A stretch of 64,000 nucleotides of DNA from Bifidobacterium stellenboschense (GCF_000741785.1 NZ_JGZP01000012.1:186001-250000), one strand, 5' to 3'; shown: positions 35,501 through 45,934, numbered from the stretch's first letter. Notes: generated from the sequence alone by a model not told the origin. A program made the numbers and translations.

Positions 35501-35976
35501 AACGCAAAAACGCGCTCGCCGGACAACGCCACGGCGATCGGACCGTCCCCATCATCAACGCGGACGAATTCCATACGATGTTCCGCAACGACATCAGACA
35601 TTGCCGACGGACGATCACGCTCTGCGCCGGATATCTTACACGGCATGCCATCGACCAGGTGACCGATGTGATTCTCGAAGCGGCAGGCAGGGGAGTGGCC
35701 ATCACCGTCAACGTACGCGTCCCGGCCAACGCGACGGAGACATCGCGCTCGCGGACAACACGCAACATGGATAGGCTTCGCGCATTGGGATGCTCGGTAC
35801 AGGCCGTGAACGCCTGCACTGAATTCGCCGTGTTCGACGATGAGCTCATCTGGTTCGGCACCATCGACCTGTTGGGAAGAATCCAATCGGACGACTGCTC
35901 GCTGCGGTTCGCCGATGCGCGTATCTCACGACTGCTCGTCGAAGGTGTCAACGCGAACGAAACGATGAACGCCTGA
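32590..35976 (+). CDS. VOC-primase(AEP)-SF2 helicase-PLD fusion protein, TOTE-like
   Basis: A 1,128-residue multidomain protein. Residues 1-145 form a glyoxalase/VOC domain (LDHLTLKVRDIDRSIAFY; VTHIAFLAQ; FILDPDGNNVEAV with the metal-binding Glu). From about 188, KIKLFRSLFRGRDDVYAHGF opens an archaeo-eukaryotic primase domain of TOTE type, with DFD at 284-286 and SGDGGH ending in His320; the usual zinc Cys pairs are reduced to one Cys. The SF2 helicase has TGFGKT (Lys597), DECH (704-707), FTGTL and QYVGRLHR (905-912). The C-terminal PLD-like domain (about 990-1120) has CTEFAVFDD where active enzymes have HxK(x4)D, so it looks inactive. TACAGT six bases before ATG suggests a leaderless mRNA. 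Confidence 0.85.
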   Translation: MLDHLTLKVRDIDRSIAFYTQALAPLGYIVKAHHEPTLGFGVDDGTPHSDFYLSPADEADHADETTEPEASRPSACPVTHIAFLAQDKAAVCAFYMRALAAGGRDNGAPGPRPYHPGYYSAFILDPDGNNVEAVTDWSGWYGRQETKAREHPDQPEVNQADTSLPDMPGSPVTDASDGPVTARSSSERKIKLFRSLFRGRDDVYAHGFVSRKTGKTGYAPAAWNEWTTLASGKRIPTPSGQRRCKPLTDQVLLDHFTKRDERLVNVVGLYPMSKESTVWFLAIDFDDDGWRDEIMAVRNVCKRYGIEPAMERSRSGDGGHLWLFLDEPMDAAQVRHMGDALLTEASDLVHIEFRSYDRMFPNQDVLPSGGFGNLIALPLQRMARDNGNSVFIDEQFNPYPDQWAYLASIKRVVPEQVRAIAARMTTAIGPSGNPASGAHRASDKAKDNGQPSGVRFHDLSSTDTPRSVTIIECSMLVIPKDGMTQAALNAIRRLAAFANPDFYRAQAMRQPIYDKPRIIYRGEETDDNILLPRGCKESLTSLLSRTGTVVSYRNERNPGERIQVEFTGTLRERQNIAAQNLLAHDDGILTAPTGFGKTVIAANLIAERKTNALIILRSSALLEQWRERLEQFLDITATLPPLLTRTGRVSRRKRHIIGQIGTGRNEPNGIVDIALAQSLFDKGDIAGTKHVKDVVSRYGMIIFDECHHVASPDTEAIARETNAKYVYGFTGTLKRDDGMQPIVTMRCGPVRDTIDVNEHMATQRFSRRYVPRFTATNYDLVEPYTYHEYLEAACGDEDRNTMIVNDAMTLIDEGRTPLLLTKRIEHAQALANALQKRECSHVILLYGAETKKSRHDKLEQLKRIPSEDGLAVVSTGSYIGEGFDCRRLDTLMLTAPVSVEASVAQYVGRLHRDNEGKREVRVYDYIDVTIPMAASMYRKRLKTYAAQGYTPMLPGSESDARRQAKTKALLERKNALAGQRHGDRTVPIINADEFHTMFRNDIRHCRRTITLCAGYLTRHAIDQVTDVILEAAGRGVAITVNVRVPANATETSRSRTTRNMDRLRALGCSVQAVNACTEFAVFDDELIWFGTIDLLGRIQSDDCSLRFADARISRLLVEGVNANETMNA

Positions 35977-36053
35977 ACGTGGTCAGATTCCATCCGATCA
36001 GAAGAACACCCTAGACTATAGAAACCATGAGAATCCATGGAGGAGGCGGAACA

Positions 36054-36545
36054 GTGAAGGAACATGACCGGAGGCGCGGCGTGGGAGTCGTCATCGCCGT
36101 CATCATCGTCCTGGCCGTCGTGGGACTGTTCGCGTTCGCACGATGGTGGTCGGACCGGCCGGGCGACATCGCGCACGCGCGATACACGTACTCCGCCTCC
36201 GATCGGTTCACACGGAAACAGCTTGACGCCGCCGGCAAGACGATCGCAAACGCGTTCACCGGCTTCGGCGGATGCACGCTGGACAAGGTCGCCTACGACG
36301 AGACGCGGACCGATCGGATTCTGGACTTGGAGGACAAGACCAAGCGCGAATCCCCAAGCTACTCGTCCAGCATCTACGAGGCATACAAGCGCTACGGCCG
36401 CGACCGCATACTCATGGCCGACGTCGATTTCACCTGCGACGGCTTCGAACCGTCGCTCAGCCGCGGACCCCAATCCATGACCTGGTATCTCCTGCTCGAC
36501 GACGACGGCGAAACCTGGACCGAAATCGACCACGGCAACGGCTGA
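36054..36545 (+). CDS. Membrane-anchored hypothetical protein
   Basis: A 163-residue protein with one N-terminal transmembrane helix (residues 9-30, VGVVIAVIIVLAVVGLFAFA) after a basic start, and an extracytoplasmic domain of about 130 residues. Two Cys in the outer domain (GGCTLD and FTCDG) may form a disulfide. The start is GTG with AGGAGG 7 bases before it; an ATG at 36,027 would add nine residues but has no ribosome site. No family recognised. It follows the primase-helicase gene by 77 bp but has its own promoter-like TAGACTATAG. Confidence 0.65.
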   Translation: MKEHDRRRGVGVVIAVIIVLAVVGLFAFARWWSDRPGDIAHARYTYSASDRFTRKQLDAAGKTIANAFTGFGGCTLDKVAYDETRTDRILDLEDKTKRESPSYSSSIYEAYKRYGRDRILMADVDFTCDGFEPSLSRGPQSMTWYLLLDDDGETWTEIDHGNG

Positions 36546-36627
36546 CGGAAACGCGGCCACCCCACGGCATGCGGTCACGGAACACCGCATAGCAGACTAC
36601 ACGCAACACCACACGAAAGGCGACGAC

Positions 36628-37488
36628 ATGACGGAACTGCTCATCGGATCGCACTTGTCCACCGCGGGCGGATGGGACAAGCTCATCGCACGCTCACACG
36701 CGGAACACGGCACCACGTTCGCGTTCTTCCCACGCTCCCCATACGGCAGACGGTCGAAGGCCCTCGACCCGGACAAGGCGGCCGCGTTCGGCGCGCGACT
36801 GGCAGCGGAACACTATGGGCCGCTCGTCGTCCACGCGCCCTACGTGTACAACCTCGCCGGCAAGGATCCGGCCAAACGGGCGTTCGCCATCGACGCGCTC
36901 GCCGAGGACATGCGCCTGCTCGCGCCCATCCGCGAAGCCGGCCAGGAGACCTACCTCAACATCCACCCCGGCTCCCACGTGGGACAGGGCGCGGAAACCG
37001 GATGCCGGCTGATCGCCGAAGCCCTCGACCGCGTGTCCGAACAGGCGGACGGCACGGGCATCACGATCCTGTTGGAGACCATGGCCGGCAAAGGCACCGA
37101 ATGCGGACGCAGCTTCGAGGAACTCTCCTCCATCATCGACCGGCTCGACGACCCCACGCGCATAGGCGTCACATTCGACACCTGCCACGTGTTCGACGCC
37201 GGCTACGACCTCGTCGACGACTACGACGGCGTGATCCGCCGACTGGACGACGTCATCGGACTCGACAAGGTCAAAGCCATCCACGCGAACGACTCCATAT
37301 ACGGCCTCGCCTCCCACAAGGACCGGCACGCCAACATCGGCGACGGCAAGCTCGGACTGCCGTTCTTCACCCGCCTCGTCAACGACCCGCGCATGAACAC
37401 GCTGCCGATGATCCTCGAAACCAAGGAGATCACACCCGACACACACCGCGAGGAGATCGCCCTGCTGCGCGGACTGCGGGAGAACTGA
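36628..37488 (+). CDS. nfo: Endonuclease IV (AP endonuclease)
   Basis: A 286-residue AP endonuclease that cuts 5' of abasic sites in base excision repair. The TIM-barrel metal ligands are in the expected motifs: IGSHLSTAGG, VHAPYVYN, NIHPGSH, LLETMAGKG, TFDTCHVFDAGYD, HANDS and HANIGDGKLG. The final ETKEITPDTHREEI matches the family. GAAAGGCGACGAC precedes ATG. Full family length. Together with SRAP nearby it makes two abasic-site functions within 8 kb, possibly by chance. Confidence 0.95.
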   Translation: MTELLIGSHLSTAGGWDKLIARSHAEHGTTFAFFPRSPYGRRSKALDPDKAAAFGARLAAEHYGPLVVHAPYVYNLAGKDPAKRAFAIDALAEDMRLLAPIREAGQETYLNIHPGSHVGQGAETGCRLIAEALDRVSEQADGTGITILLETMAGKGTECGRSFEELSSIIDRLDDPTRIGVTFDTCHVFDAGYDLVDDYDGVIRRLDDVIGLDKVKAIHANDSIYGLASHKDRHANIGDGKLGLPFFTRLVNDPRMNTLPMILETKEITPDTHREEIALLRGLREN

Positions 37489-37557
37489 CAAGCGGGGGAG
37501 AGCTGGCCGACGGCGCGGCACGACAACAGCGACGCACGCCGCCGGCCGGCCACGATA

Positions 37558-37842
37558 TCATCCGACCGCCGCCACATCCCGCAGACCGTCGGTGAACTCC
37601 CGGGCCCAACGCTCCGCCTCGCCAAGCTCACGGAACGAACGATGATGCACCATCGCCCCGCCCACGATCAACGCACCCGGCGTGGTCTCCCTACGCGACG
37701 GAAGCATGCCCTCCGGCACCGTGACGGCCACATCATAATCAAGATGCGGCGTCAGCCGGGTGATCCGGACGCGCACGCCCTCCGGAACATCCGTCGCACG
37801 CGAATCATAATCGAACGTCGAATCGACATCGATGAATCTCAT
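37558..37842 (-). CDS. Hypothetical protein
   Basis: A 94-residue soluble protein starting MRFIDVDSTFDYDSRATDV, with an acidic N-terminus and a probable beta-rich core (HLDYDVAVTVPEG). GGAGAG is found about 8 bases before ATG 37,842. Upstream in-frame codons exist but lack a ribosome site. It converges with nfo. No family recognised. Confidence 0.55.
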   Translation of the reverse strand: MRFIDVDSTFDYDSRATDVPEGVRVRITRLTPHLDYDVAVTVPEGMLPSRRETTPGALIVGGAMVHHRSFRELGEAERWAREFTDGLRDVAAVG

Positions 37843-38089
37843 ATGAACACTCTCCTGAATGAAAAAACAACCACCGGCACGCCGATGAACGGAACAGGAC
37901 CGGACAATGACCAATGCTTCGAACGGCTGCCATAGCCGTGGAACCTACATACTGACACCCGCATGCTACACGCAAGCCCTGCACGAAGTCAACCGGCGGC
38001 CACGCCACCCCACAAAACAACCACACACCACGGAACCACCAGCCACGCCACCCGCCCCACCCCGTCCGGCACGGCGAGACAATGGAACC

Positions 38090-38704
38090 ATGAACACAAC
38101 CACCACACGCACCGCACTCATCATCACCGCCAACCCCGAACACCACAGCCTCACCAACGCCACCGGCAAAGCCTTCGCCGAAGGATTCCACGCACACGGC
38201 GGCGAAACCCGCATCCTCGACCTGTACGACGCCGGATTCAACCCCGTCTACACCAGCGCCGACCGCGCCCACTACCTCGGCAAAGCCGACATGCCCAAGG
38301 ACGTCGCCGCCATCCAAGCCCGACTCGCCCAAGCCGACGTGATCGCACTCGTCTTCCCCATCTACTGGTACACCATGCCCGCCATGGTCAAAGGCCTCTT
38401 CGACCGCGTCATCTGCCGCGGATTCGCCTACAACGCCGACGGCACGCCCGGCGCGCTCGCCGGCAAGACGGTGCGCGTCATCATGCTCACCGGCGGCCCG
38501 GAATCCTGGTACGAGTCCGACGGGATCGGCGAGGCACTGGACAACCAGATCCGCCGCCAGACGTTCATGAAGTACTGCGGCGTGAAGGACGTCGAGATCG
38601 TCTACGTCGACAACCTCTCGATGGGCGACGACGACCCCGCCAAGCGCGAGGCCGCGGCCAAGCAGCTCGACGGGATCAGGCAGCTCGGCGCCTCGCTCGC
38701 CTAA
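38090..38704 (+). CDS. NAD(P)H dehydrogenase (quinone), flavodoxin-like fold
   Basis: A 204-residue FMN- or FAD-binding oxidoreductase of the NQO/KefF group. It opens with ALIITANPEHHSLTNATGKAF, containing the Asn-Pro-x2-x-Ser flavin-phosphate loop. FPIYWYTMPAMVKGLFDRV is the family hallmark around the isoalloxazine site, and TGGPESWY the second flavin contact. The protein probably reduces quinones or electrophiles. GACAAT six bases before ATG 38,090 suggests a leaderless start; there is no clear Shine-Dalgarno sequence. Converges with the OmpR-type system. Confidence 0.9.
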   Translation: MNTTTTRTALIITANPEHHSLTNATGKAFAEGFHAHGGETRILDLYDAGFNPVYTSADRAHYLGKADMPKDVAAIQARLAQADVIALVFPIYWYTMPAMVKGLFDRVICRGFAYNADGTPGALAGKTVRVIMLTGGPESWYESDGIGEALDNQIRRQTFMKYCGVKDVEIVYVDNLSMGDDDPAKREAAAKQLDGIRQLGASLA

Positions 38705-38725
38705 GACGGGCATTCCCATCGATAC

Positions 38726-38792
38726 GGCCTGGGGCGTTCACCGGCCATCTCCGCGACGACGCGGAATCGCGGCCAATGAACGCCCTCAGGCC
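38726..38792. terminator. Bidirectional hairpin terminator
   Basis: Arms 38,726-38,740 and 38,777-38,792 (GGCCTGGGGCGTTCA against TGAACGCCCTCAGGCC) pair with one bulge in the 107-bp gap between two convergent genes. No strong U tract on either side. Confidence 0.6.
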
Positions 38793-38811
38793 TGTTCATA
38801 TACGGATGCCG

Positions 38812-40239
38812 TTACACCGTATGCAGTCCGGCGATCGTCACGCGGAAGCCTCCGTCATCGGTACGCGACAACCGGAGTTCCGCGCCCATGGCATTGCACG
38901 CCGCATCGGCGATGGACAGTCCCAATCCGACGCCGTCCGCGGCGCTGATGCGCGAATCCGTCCCACGATGGAACGGCTGGACCAGCTCGTCGAGGTCATC
39001 CGGCAGCGTCCCATCGGTGGTGTTCTCGATGACGAGATGCAGCGTGCCGTCACCATCGTTTCCGGTCTCAATCGTGGCCGAACCGCCATCGACGTTGTGC
39101 ACGACCGCATTGCGCACGAGGTTGTCGACCGCCAGCGACAGCAATGCCGGATTCGCCGTGACACGGAATTCATCCGAATCGGCGATCGTCACCGTGACGC
39201 CTCGATCGTTCGCGTCTTCGGTCGACCGGTCGACGGCATCATGCAGACAGGACATGACGTCGGCAATTCCGTCACCGGCCCTAAACGAGGATTCGTCTTC
39301 GCCGGTGCGCGCATAGGCGCCGCTCTGGATGCGCGACAGGGTGAGCAACGCGTCGACGAGCTTCGCGCCGCGTCGGTTCGCGGCGAGCGCGCGGCGCACC
39401 GACGGCTCCACGTCGTCGGGGAAACGTCCCTGCGAGAGCGGTGCATCCAGGTTCGTCTCGACCGCGGCAATCGGTGTGCGCAGCTCGTGCGACGCGTTCG
39501 ACACGAATCGTCGTTCCGTCTCCGCCGCGGCTTCGACGCGATTCAGCATCTTGTTGACCGATGAGACGAGACGGTCGATGTCGTCATGTCCCTCCCTCAC
39601 GTTGACGCGCGCGGAGAGATCGTTCGGGGGCAGTGCGGCGATCTGTCGTTCGACGGCGGTGACGCGTCGCGACAGCATCGTGCCGATGATCCATGCGGCC
39701 GCGACGGCGAGCAGACCGAACACGACCGTCTCGACAATCGACACGACGCGCATCGTCGAGACGAAATCGTCGGCGACCGCATCCGCCGTGCCCGTCACGA
39801 TATCCGTATACGACCATGGCGTCTTCGAATCGTCGGAGATTTTGCCGTCGTCACCGGTGCCATACGGCACCCATGTGTACGAGTCGGCATCCGAGCCGGA
39901 CCGCAGCTGTGAGCCGTCGCCGGTGAAACATGACACGGCGGCGTCGCCGTCGACGGATTCGGCCGCGGAGCCCGTGGTCACCGTCGTGGTGCCGTCCGCG
40001 TTCACGCACATCACGATGTCCCCGCCGTCACGTTGCGCCGTATGGGAGACGATGAGGTTCTGCGTGACAATCAGCGCGGCCATCATCGCGATGACGATGA
40101 GCGCCACGGCGAGGGTGATCCGCGCGCGAAACGTGCGCGGACGCAGCCGCTCCGCCCATGAACGGGAACGGGAGTTCCTATGTGGTTCTTCGGCGTCCAT
40201 GGGGGAGACATTCGTCTGGCTGGTGTCGGTGTCGTTCAT
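38812..40239 (-). CDS. OmpR-class sensor histidine kinase
   Basis: A 475-residue membrane kinase. Two helices (about residues 40-62 and 165-190) bracket an extracytoplasmic sensor domain of some 100 residues containing two Cys. A HAMP domain follows, then HisKA with RRFVSNASHELRTPIAA, carrying the phospho-acceptor His, and a HATPase with NLVRNAVVHN (N box) and VGLGLSIADAAC (G2 box). In the G1 position, ENTTDGTLPDD replaces DNGxGI, a tolerated variant in some kinases. Overlaps its response regulator by 4 bp. Stimulus unknown. Confidence 0.9.
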   Translation of the reverse strand: MNDTDTSQTNVSPMDAEEPHRNSRSRSWAERLRPRTFRARITLAVALIVIAMMAALIVTQNLIVSHTAQRDGGDIVMCVNADGTTTVTTGSAAESVDGDAAVSCFTGDGSQLRSGSDADSYTWVPYGTGDDGKISDDSKTPWSYTDIVTGTADAVADDFVSTMRVVSIVETVVFGLLAVAAAWIIGTMLSRRVTAVERQIAALPPNDLSARVNVREGHDDIDRLVSSVNKMLNRVEAAAETERRFVSNASHELRTPIAAVETNLDAPLSQGRFPDDVEPSVRRALAANRRGAKLVDALLTLSRIQSGAYARTGEDESSFRAGDGIADVMSCLHDAVDRSTEDANDRGVTVTIADSDEFRVTANPALLSLAVDNLVRNAVVHNVDGGSATIETGNDGDGTLHLVIENTTDGTLPDDLDELVQPFHRGTDSRISAADGVGLGLSIADAACNAMGAELRLSRTDDGGFRVTIAGLHTV

Positions 40240-40916
40240 CGCAATCGGTATCCTTTCCCGCGCATCGAGACGACCGCATCACGGTCGCCGAGTTTGCGGC
40301 GCAGCGAGTAGATGGTGGTTTTGACGAGGTCGGTCGCCGTGGAGGAGGTCGTCGGGTCGTTCCATACGGCGTCGTGGAGGTACTCCGCGTTCACATAACC
40401 GCCGTCGGCGAGCATGAGTTCGTTCAGAACCCCATACTCCTTGGGCGTCAGATTCACGGGGACGTGACCGGAGCCGACGAAGACGAGCCGTCGTTCCGTG
40501 TCGAGTGTGATGCCGCCGCGTGTGAGCACGGCGGCATCACCGTCCCGTGCGCCGACGGCCGTGCGTCGCCGCAACGCCCGGATGCGAGCGAGCAGCTCGC
40601 GGTAGGCGAACGGTTTGGTCATGTAATCGTCGGCGCCGAGGTCGAGTCCGCCGACACGGTCATCGACCGAGGTGGCGGCCGTGAGCATGAGCACGGCCAC
40701 GGGGATGCGGTTCCTTGCGATCGTCTCCATCACCGCGTCGCCGGACAGAATCGGAAGATCCCGGTCGAGCAGCACGATGTCGGCTCCCGCCTCGGCGAGG
40801 AGACGCAACGCCTCGACGCCGTCGCCGGCGACTCCGGTCTCATACCCTTCGTGGCGCAGCGCGTCGTCCAACGCCGCCGCCAGGTCGCGGTCGTCCTCGA
40901 CGATCAGAATCCGCAT
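40236..40916 (-). CDS. OmpR-class response regulator
   Basis: A 226-residue regulator. Receiver: LIVEDDRDLAAAL, VLLDRDLPILSGD with the phospho-acceptor Asp, MLTAATS and DDYMTKPFAYREL with the conserved Lys. Winged helix: LTPKEYGVLNELMLADGGYV and DLVKTTIYSLRRKLGDRDAV. AAGGAGGG precedes ATG. It is divergent from trpCB with 195 bp between starts. Its kinase follows immediately. Confidence 0.94.
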   Translation of the reverse strand: MRILIVEDDRDLAAALDDALRHEGYETGVAGDGVEALRLLAEAGADIVLLDRDLPILSGDAVMETIARNRIPVAVLMLTAATSVDDRVGGLDLGADDYMTKPFAYRELLARIRALRRRTAVGARDGDAAVLTRGGITLDTERRLVFVGSGHVPVNLTPKEYGVLNELMLADGGYVNAEYLHDAVWNDPTTSSTATDLVKTTIYSLRRKLGDRDAVVSMRGKGYRLR

Positions 40917-41111
40917 TGTCCCTCCTTGTCGTCATCACCATCCTGCGGTCCCTACGGTAAGGCGAAAGTAAGGCGGCCGCGCTGCGGCGGATTCCTCCCG
41001 AACGGCCCGCGCCCCATCCGCATGCCCGGAATGTAGGACGCGCGGGACGGTTGCGGACATGGTTGGCCTATGGTGGCGCATGGTCAGACTTCAGACATTC
41101 AAGGGAGGACC

Positions 41112-43199
<2,088 letters not shown>

Positions 43200-43238
43200 A
43201 CGGCGACGGATGCACAGCATCAGGAGGAGATTTTCGAT

Positions 43239-44111
43239 ATGACAAACGCAGCAACCACGCCCTCCGGCCAGCCGCTGGGCATCAGCCACCGGCCCAGCCC
43301 CACCGAGGCCATGTTCGCGAAGTTCAAGGCCGAGGACAAGCCGGCCTTCATCGGCTACCTGCCGTACGGCTTCCCGGACCCCGAGGTCTCGCTCGACGCC
43401 TTCCGCACGATGGTCGAGCACGGCGTCGACGCGGTCGAGATCGGCCTGCCGTACTCCGACCCGGTCATGGACGGCCCGGTCATCCAGGCCGCGTCCTCCA
43501 TCGCCCTGAACAACGGCGAGACCATCCGACGCGTCTTCGAGGCCGTGGAGACCGTGGCCAACGCCGGCGGCGTGCCGCTCATCATGAGCTACTGGAACCT
43601 CATCTACCACTACGGCGTCGAGAAGTTCGCCCGCGACTTCGAGAACGCGGGCGGCGCCGGCCTCATCACCCCGGACCTCATCCCGGACGAGGCGGGGGAG
43701 TGGATCGAGGCGTCCGACCGTCACGGGCTCGACCGCATCTTCCTCGTGTCGCCCGACTCCGCCGACGAGCGTCTCGAAGTCGTCGCGAGGAACGCGCGTG
43801 GCTTCGTCTACGCGGCCGCCCGCATGGGCGTCACCGGCGAACGCGCGAGCATCGACGCGTCCCCCGAGACGCTCGTCGCACGCACCCGCAAGGCGGGCGC
43901 GAAGAACGTGTGCGTCGGCATCGGCGTGTCCACTGCCGAACAGGGCGCGAAGGTCGGCTCCTACGCGGACGGCGTGATCGTCGGCTCGGCGCTTGTGCAC
44001 ACGCTGCTCGCCGACGACAACCGTTCGCCGCGCGACACCGCCGAAGGCCTGAAGCTGCTCGCCGCCAAGAGCGAGGAACTCGCCGCGGGCATCCACGGGG
44101 CGCGCGCCTGA
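43239..44111 (+). CDS. trpA: Tryptophan synthase alpha chain
   Basis: A 290-residue enzyme that cleaves indole-3-glycerol phosphate and passes indole to TrpB. The two catalytic acids are visible in VDAVEIGLPYSDPVMDGP (Glu in VEIG, Asp in YSDP). GFVYAAARMGVTGER is the phosphate-binding loop, and GVSTAEQG and DGVIVGSALV complete the barrel. AGGAGGAG precedes ATG. 39 bp behind trpCB, hence cotranscribed. Confidence 0.96.
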   Translation: MTNAATTPSGQPLGISHRPSPTEAMFAKFKAEDKPAFIGYLPYGFPDPEVSLDAFRTMVEHGVDAVEIGLPYSDPVMDGPVIQAASSIALNNGETIRRVFEAVETVANAGGVPLIMSYWNLIYHYGVEKFARDFENAGGAGLITPDLIPDEAGEWIEASDRHGLDRIFLVSPDSADERLEVVARNARGFVYAAARMGVTGERASIDASPETLVARTRKAGAKNVCVGIGVSTAEQGAKVGSYADGVIVGSALVHTLLADDNRSPRDTAEGLKLLAAKSEELAAGIHGARA

Positions 44112-44171
44112 CGTCCGCCGTTCCGCACGGGCGCGTCGGATCCACGGCGCGCCCGTCGTAGGATGAGAGCG

Positions 44172-45122
44172 ATGAAACCCATGAATCTCGCATACATTCC
44201 CTCGCCGACGTTCTCGAAGTTCCAGATCGGACCGGTGACCATCCGCATGTACGCGGTATGCATCCTCATCGGCGTGTGCTTCGCCGTGTGGATCCTCACC
44301 CGCCGTTGGAAGCGCGTGGGCGGCACCTTCGACCAAGTGCTCGACACCACGCTCGTCGCCGTGCCCTCGGGGCTCGTCGGCGCGCGCCTGTACCACTGCA
44401 TCACCACGCCGTCCGCGTACTTCCCGCCCACCGGCAGCCTCGTCAATATCCTCAAGGTGTGGGAGGGCGGCATGGCCATCTTCGGCGGCATCGGCGTGGG
44501 CGCGCTGGCCGCGTTCCTCTGGTGCCGCCACAAGCGCTACCCGTTCGCCCTGCTCGCCGACTGCCTCGCCCCGGGACTCCTCGTGGCGCAGGCCATCGGA
44601 CGCCTCGGCAACTGGTTCAACCAGGAGCTGTTCGGCTGGCCCACCACCCTGCCGTGGGGACTGAAGCTCAACGATTCGGCGGACGCGATCGGCAGCACCG
44701 AAGTGTGCTACCAGGGGACCGCATGCCCTTCCGGCACGCTGTTCCACCCCACGTTCCTGTACGAGATGATCTGGAACCTCATCGGGGCCGCGCTCATCGT
44801 ATGGATCGGACGCAGGTTCGCCGACCGGCTCAAGGCCGGCCAGCAGTTTGCCATGTACATGATCTGGTACGGCCTCGGCCGCACATGGATCGAGAATGTG
44901 CGCATCAACTACTCCACCGTGATCCTGGGCCTCAGGACCAACGTGTGGACCGCCATCCTCGTCTTCCTCGCCGGATGCGTCCTGTTCGCCGCGCTGCACC
45001 GCGTCGGACGGGAGACGTCGACGCTCGCCGCCCGTCTCACCGCGGTCACCGCGGACGAGCTCGAACGGCAGCGCCAGGCCGAGGAGCGTTCCGAAGACGA
45101 ACACGCGAGGAACGACGACTGA
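44172..45122 (+). CDS. lgt: Prolipoprotein diacylglyceryl transferase
   Basis: A 316-residue membrane enzyme that attaches diacylglycerol to lipoprotein cysteines. Seven membrane segments are predicted. The signature WEGGMAIFGGIGVG, the active-site AIGRLGNWFNQELFG with the essential Arg, and the late WYGLGRTWIENVR are all present. TAGGAT lies 7 bases before ATG 44,172, fitting a leaderless transcript; ATG at 44,163 overlaps that box and is less likely. A charged Glu/Arg-rich C-terminal tail of 40 residues follows the last helix. Confidence 0.95.
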   Translation: MKPMNLAYIPSPTFSKFQIGPVTIRMYAVCILIGVCFAVWILTRRWKRVGGTFDQVLDTTLVAVPSGLVGARLYHCITTPSAYFPPTGSLVNILKVWEGGMAIFGGIGVGALAAFLWCRHKRYPFALLADCLAPGLLVAQAIGRLGNWFNQELFGWPTTLPWGLKLNDSADAIGSTEVCYQGTACPSGTLFHPTFLYEMIWNLIGAALIVWIGRRFADRLKAGQQFAMYMIWYGLGRTWIENVRINYSTVILGLRTNVWTAILVFLAGCVLFAALHRVGRETSTLAARLTAVTADELERQRQAEERSEDEHARNDD

Positions 45123-45197
45123 ACATCCGCCCCGTCCGGCGGCGCAACGCTCCCGGACGCCGGCCATAGTCCCATTTGATGGATAAGGTATGGAACC

Positions 45198-45866
45198 ATG
45201 AAGAAGATTGAAATCGCCCCCAGCATCCTGTCCGCCGACTTCTGCAACCTTGAGCGCGACCTCAAGGCGATCGCCAACGCGGACCTCGTCCACGTCGATG
45301 TGATGGACCATCACTTCGTCCCGAACCTGACGCTCGGAGAGCCGATCGTCAAGCGCATCTGCGAGGTCACCGACCTGCCGGTCGACGTGCACCTCATGAT
45401 CGAGGACCCGGACCGCTGGGCCCCCGAATACGCGCGTCTCGGCGCCTCCTCCGTGTCCTTCCACATGGGCGCCACCCACGCCCCGGTCCGTCTCGCCCGC
45501 CAGCTGCGCGACATGGGCTGCAAGGCCTGCTTCGCCGTGCGCCCCGCCGAGCCGGTCGAGCCGATCTTCGACATCCTCGACGAGTTCGACATGATCCTCA
45601 TCATGACCGTCGAGCCCGGCTTCGGCGGCCAGAAGTTCCTCGACAACCAGATGGCCAAGGTCCGTCGCCTGCGTGACGAGATCACCCGCCGCGGCCTCGA
45701 CACCAAGATCCAGGTGGACGGCGGCGTCAGCCCGAAGACCGCGCACATCGTGGCCGAGGCCGGAGCCGACGTGCTCGTGGCCGGCTCCGCCGTGTACGGC
45801 GCCGACGACCGCGCGGCCGCCATCGACTCCATCCGCGAGAAGGCCGCCGCCGCGTACCGCGACTGA
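45198..45866 (+). CDS. rpe: Ribulose-phosphate 3-epimerase
   Basis: A 222-residue TIM-barrel epimerase of the pentose phosphate (and bifid shunt) pathway. Catalytic and metal residues are visible in [47 protein letters not shown] and [10 protein letters not shown]. The Asp residues in VDVMD and VDGG are the acid-base pair. It stands 75 bp behind lgt in a run of same-strand core genes. Confidence 0.96.
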   Translation: MKKIEIAPSILSADFCNLERDLKAIANADLVHVDVMDHHFVPNLTLGEPIVKRICEVTDLPVDVHLMIEDPDRWAPEYARLGASSVSFHMGATHAPVRLARQLRDMGCKACFAVRPAEPVEPIFDILDEFDMILIMTVEPGFGGQKFLDNQMAKVRRLRDEITRRGLDTKIQVDGGVSPKTAHIVAEAGADVLVAGSAVYGADDRAAAIDSIREKAAAAYRD

Positions 45867-45934
45867 GCGTCGACACGCACGGTTTCCCCGCGGGATTCCA
45901 TATTCCGAAACCAAGAAGAAAGCATCACAGACAC

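Noticed and set aside
38726..38792. Inverted repeat as an insertion-sequence end
   Set aside because: It lies exactly between two convergent stop codons, has hairpin geometry and no transposase nearby, so a terminator is the simpler explanation.
41059..41111. Possible trp leader peptide with two adjacent Trp codons (TGG TGG at 41,071-41,076) before trpCB
   Set aside because: The frame has no stop before it runs into trpCB, there is no room for alternative hairpins before the start codon at 41,112, and no ribosome site precedes the ATG. The two TGG codons are probably chance.
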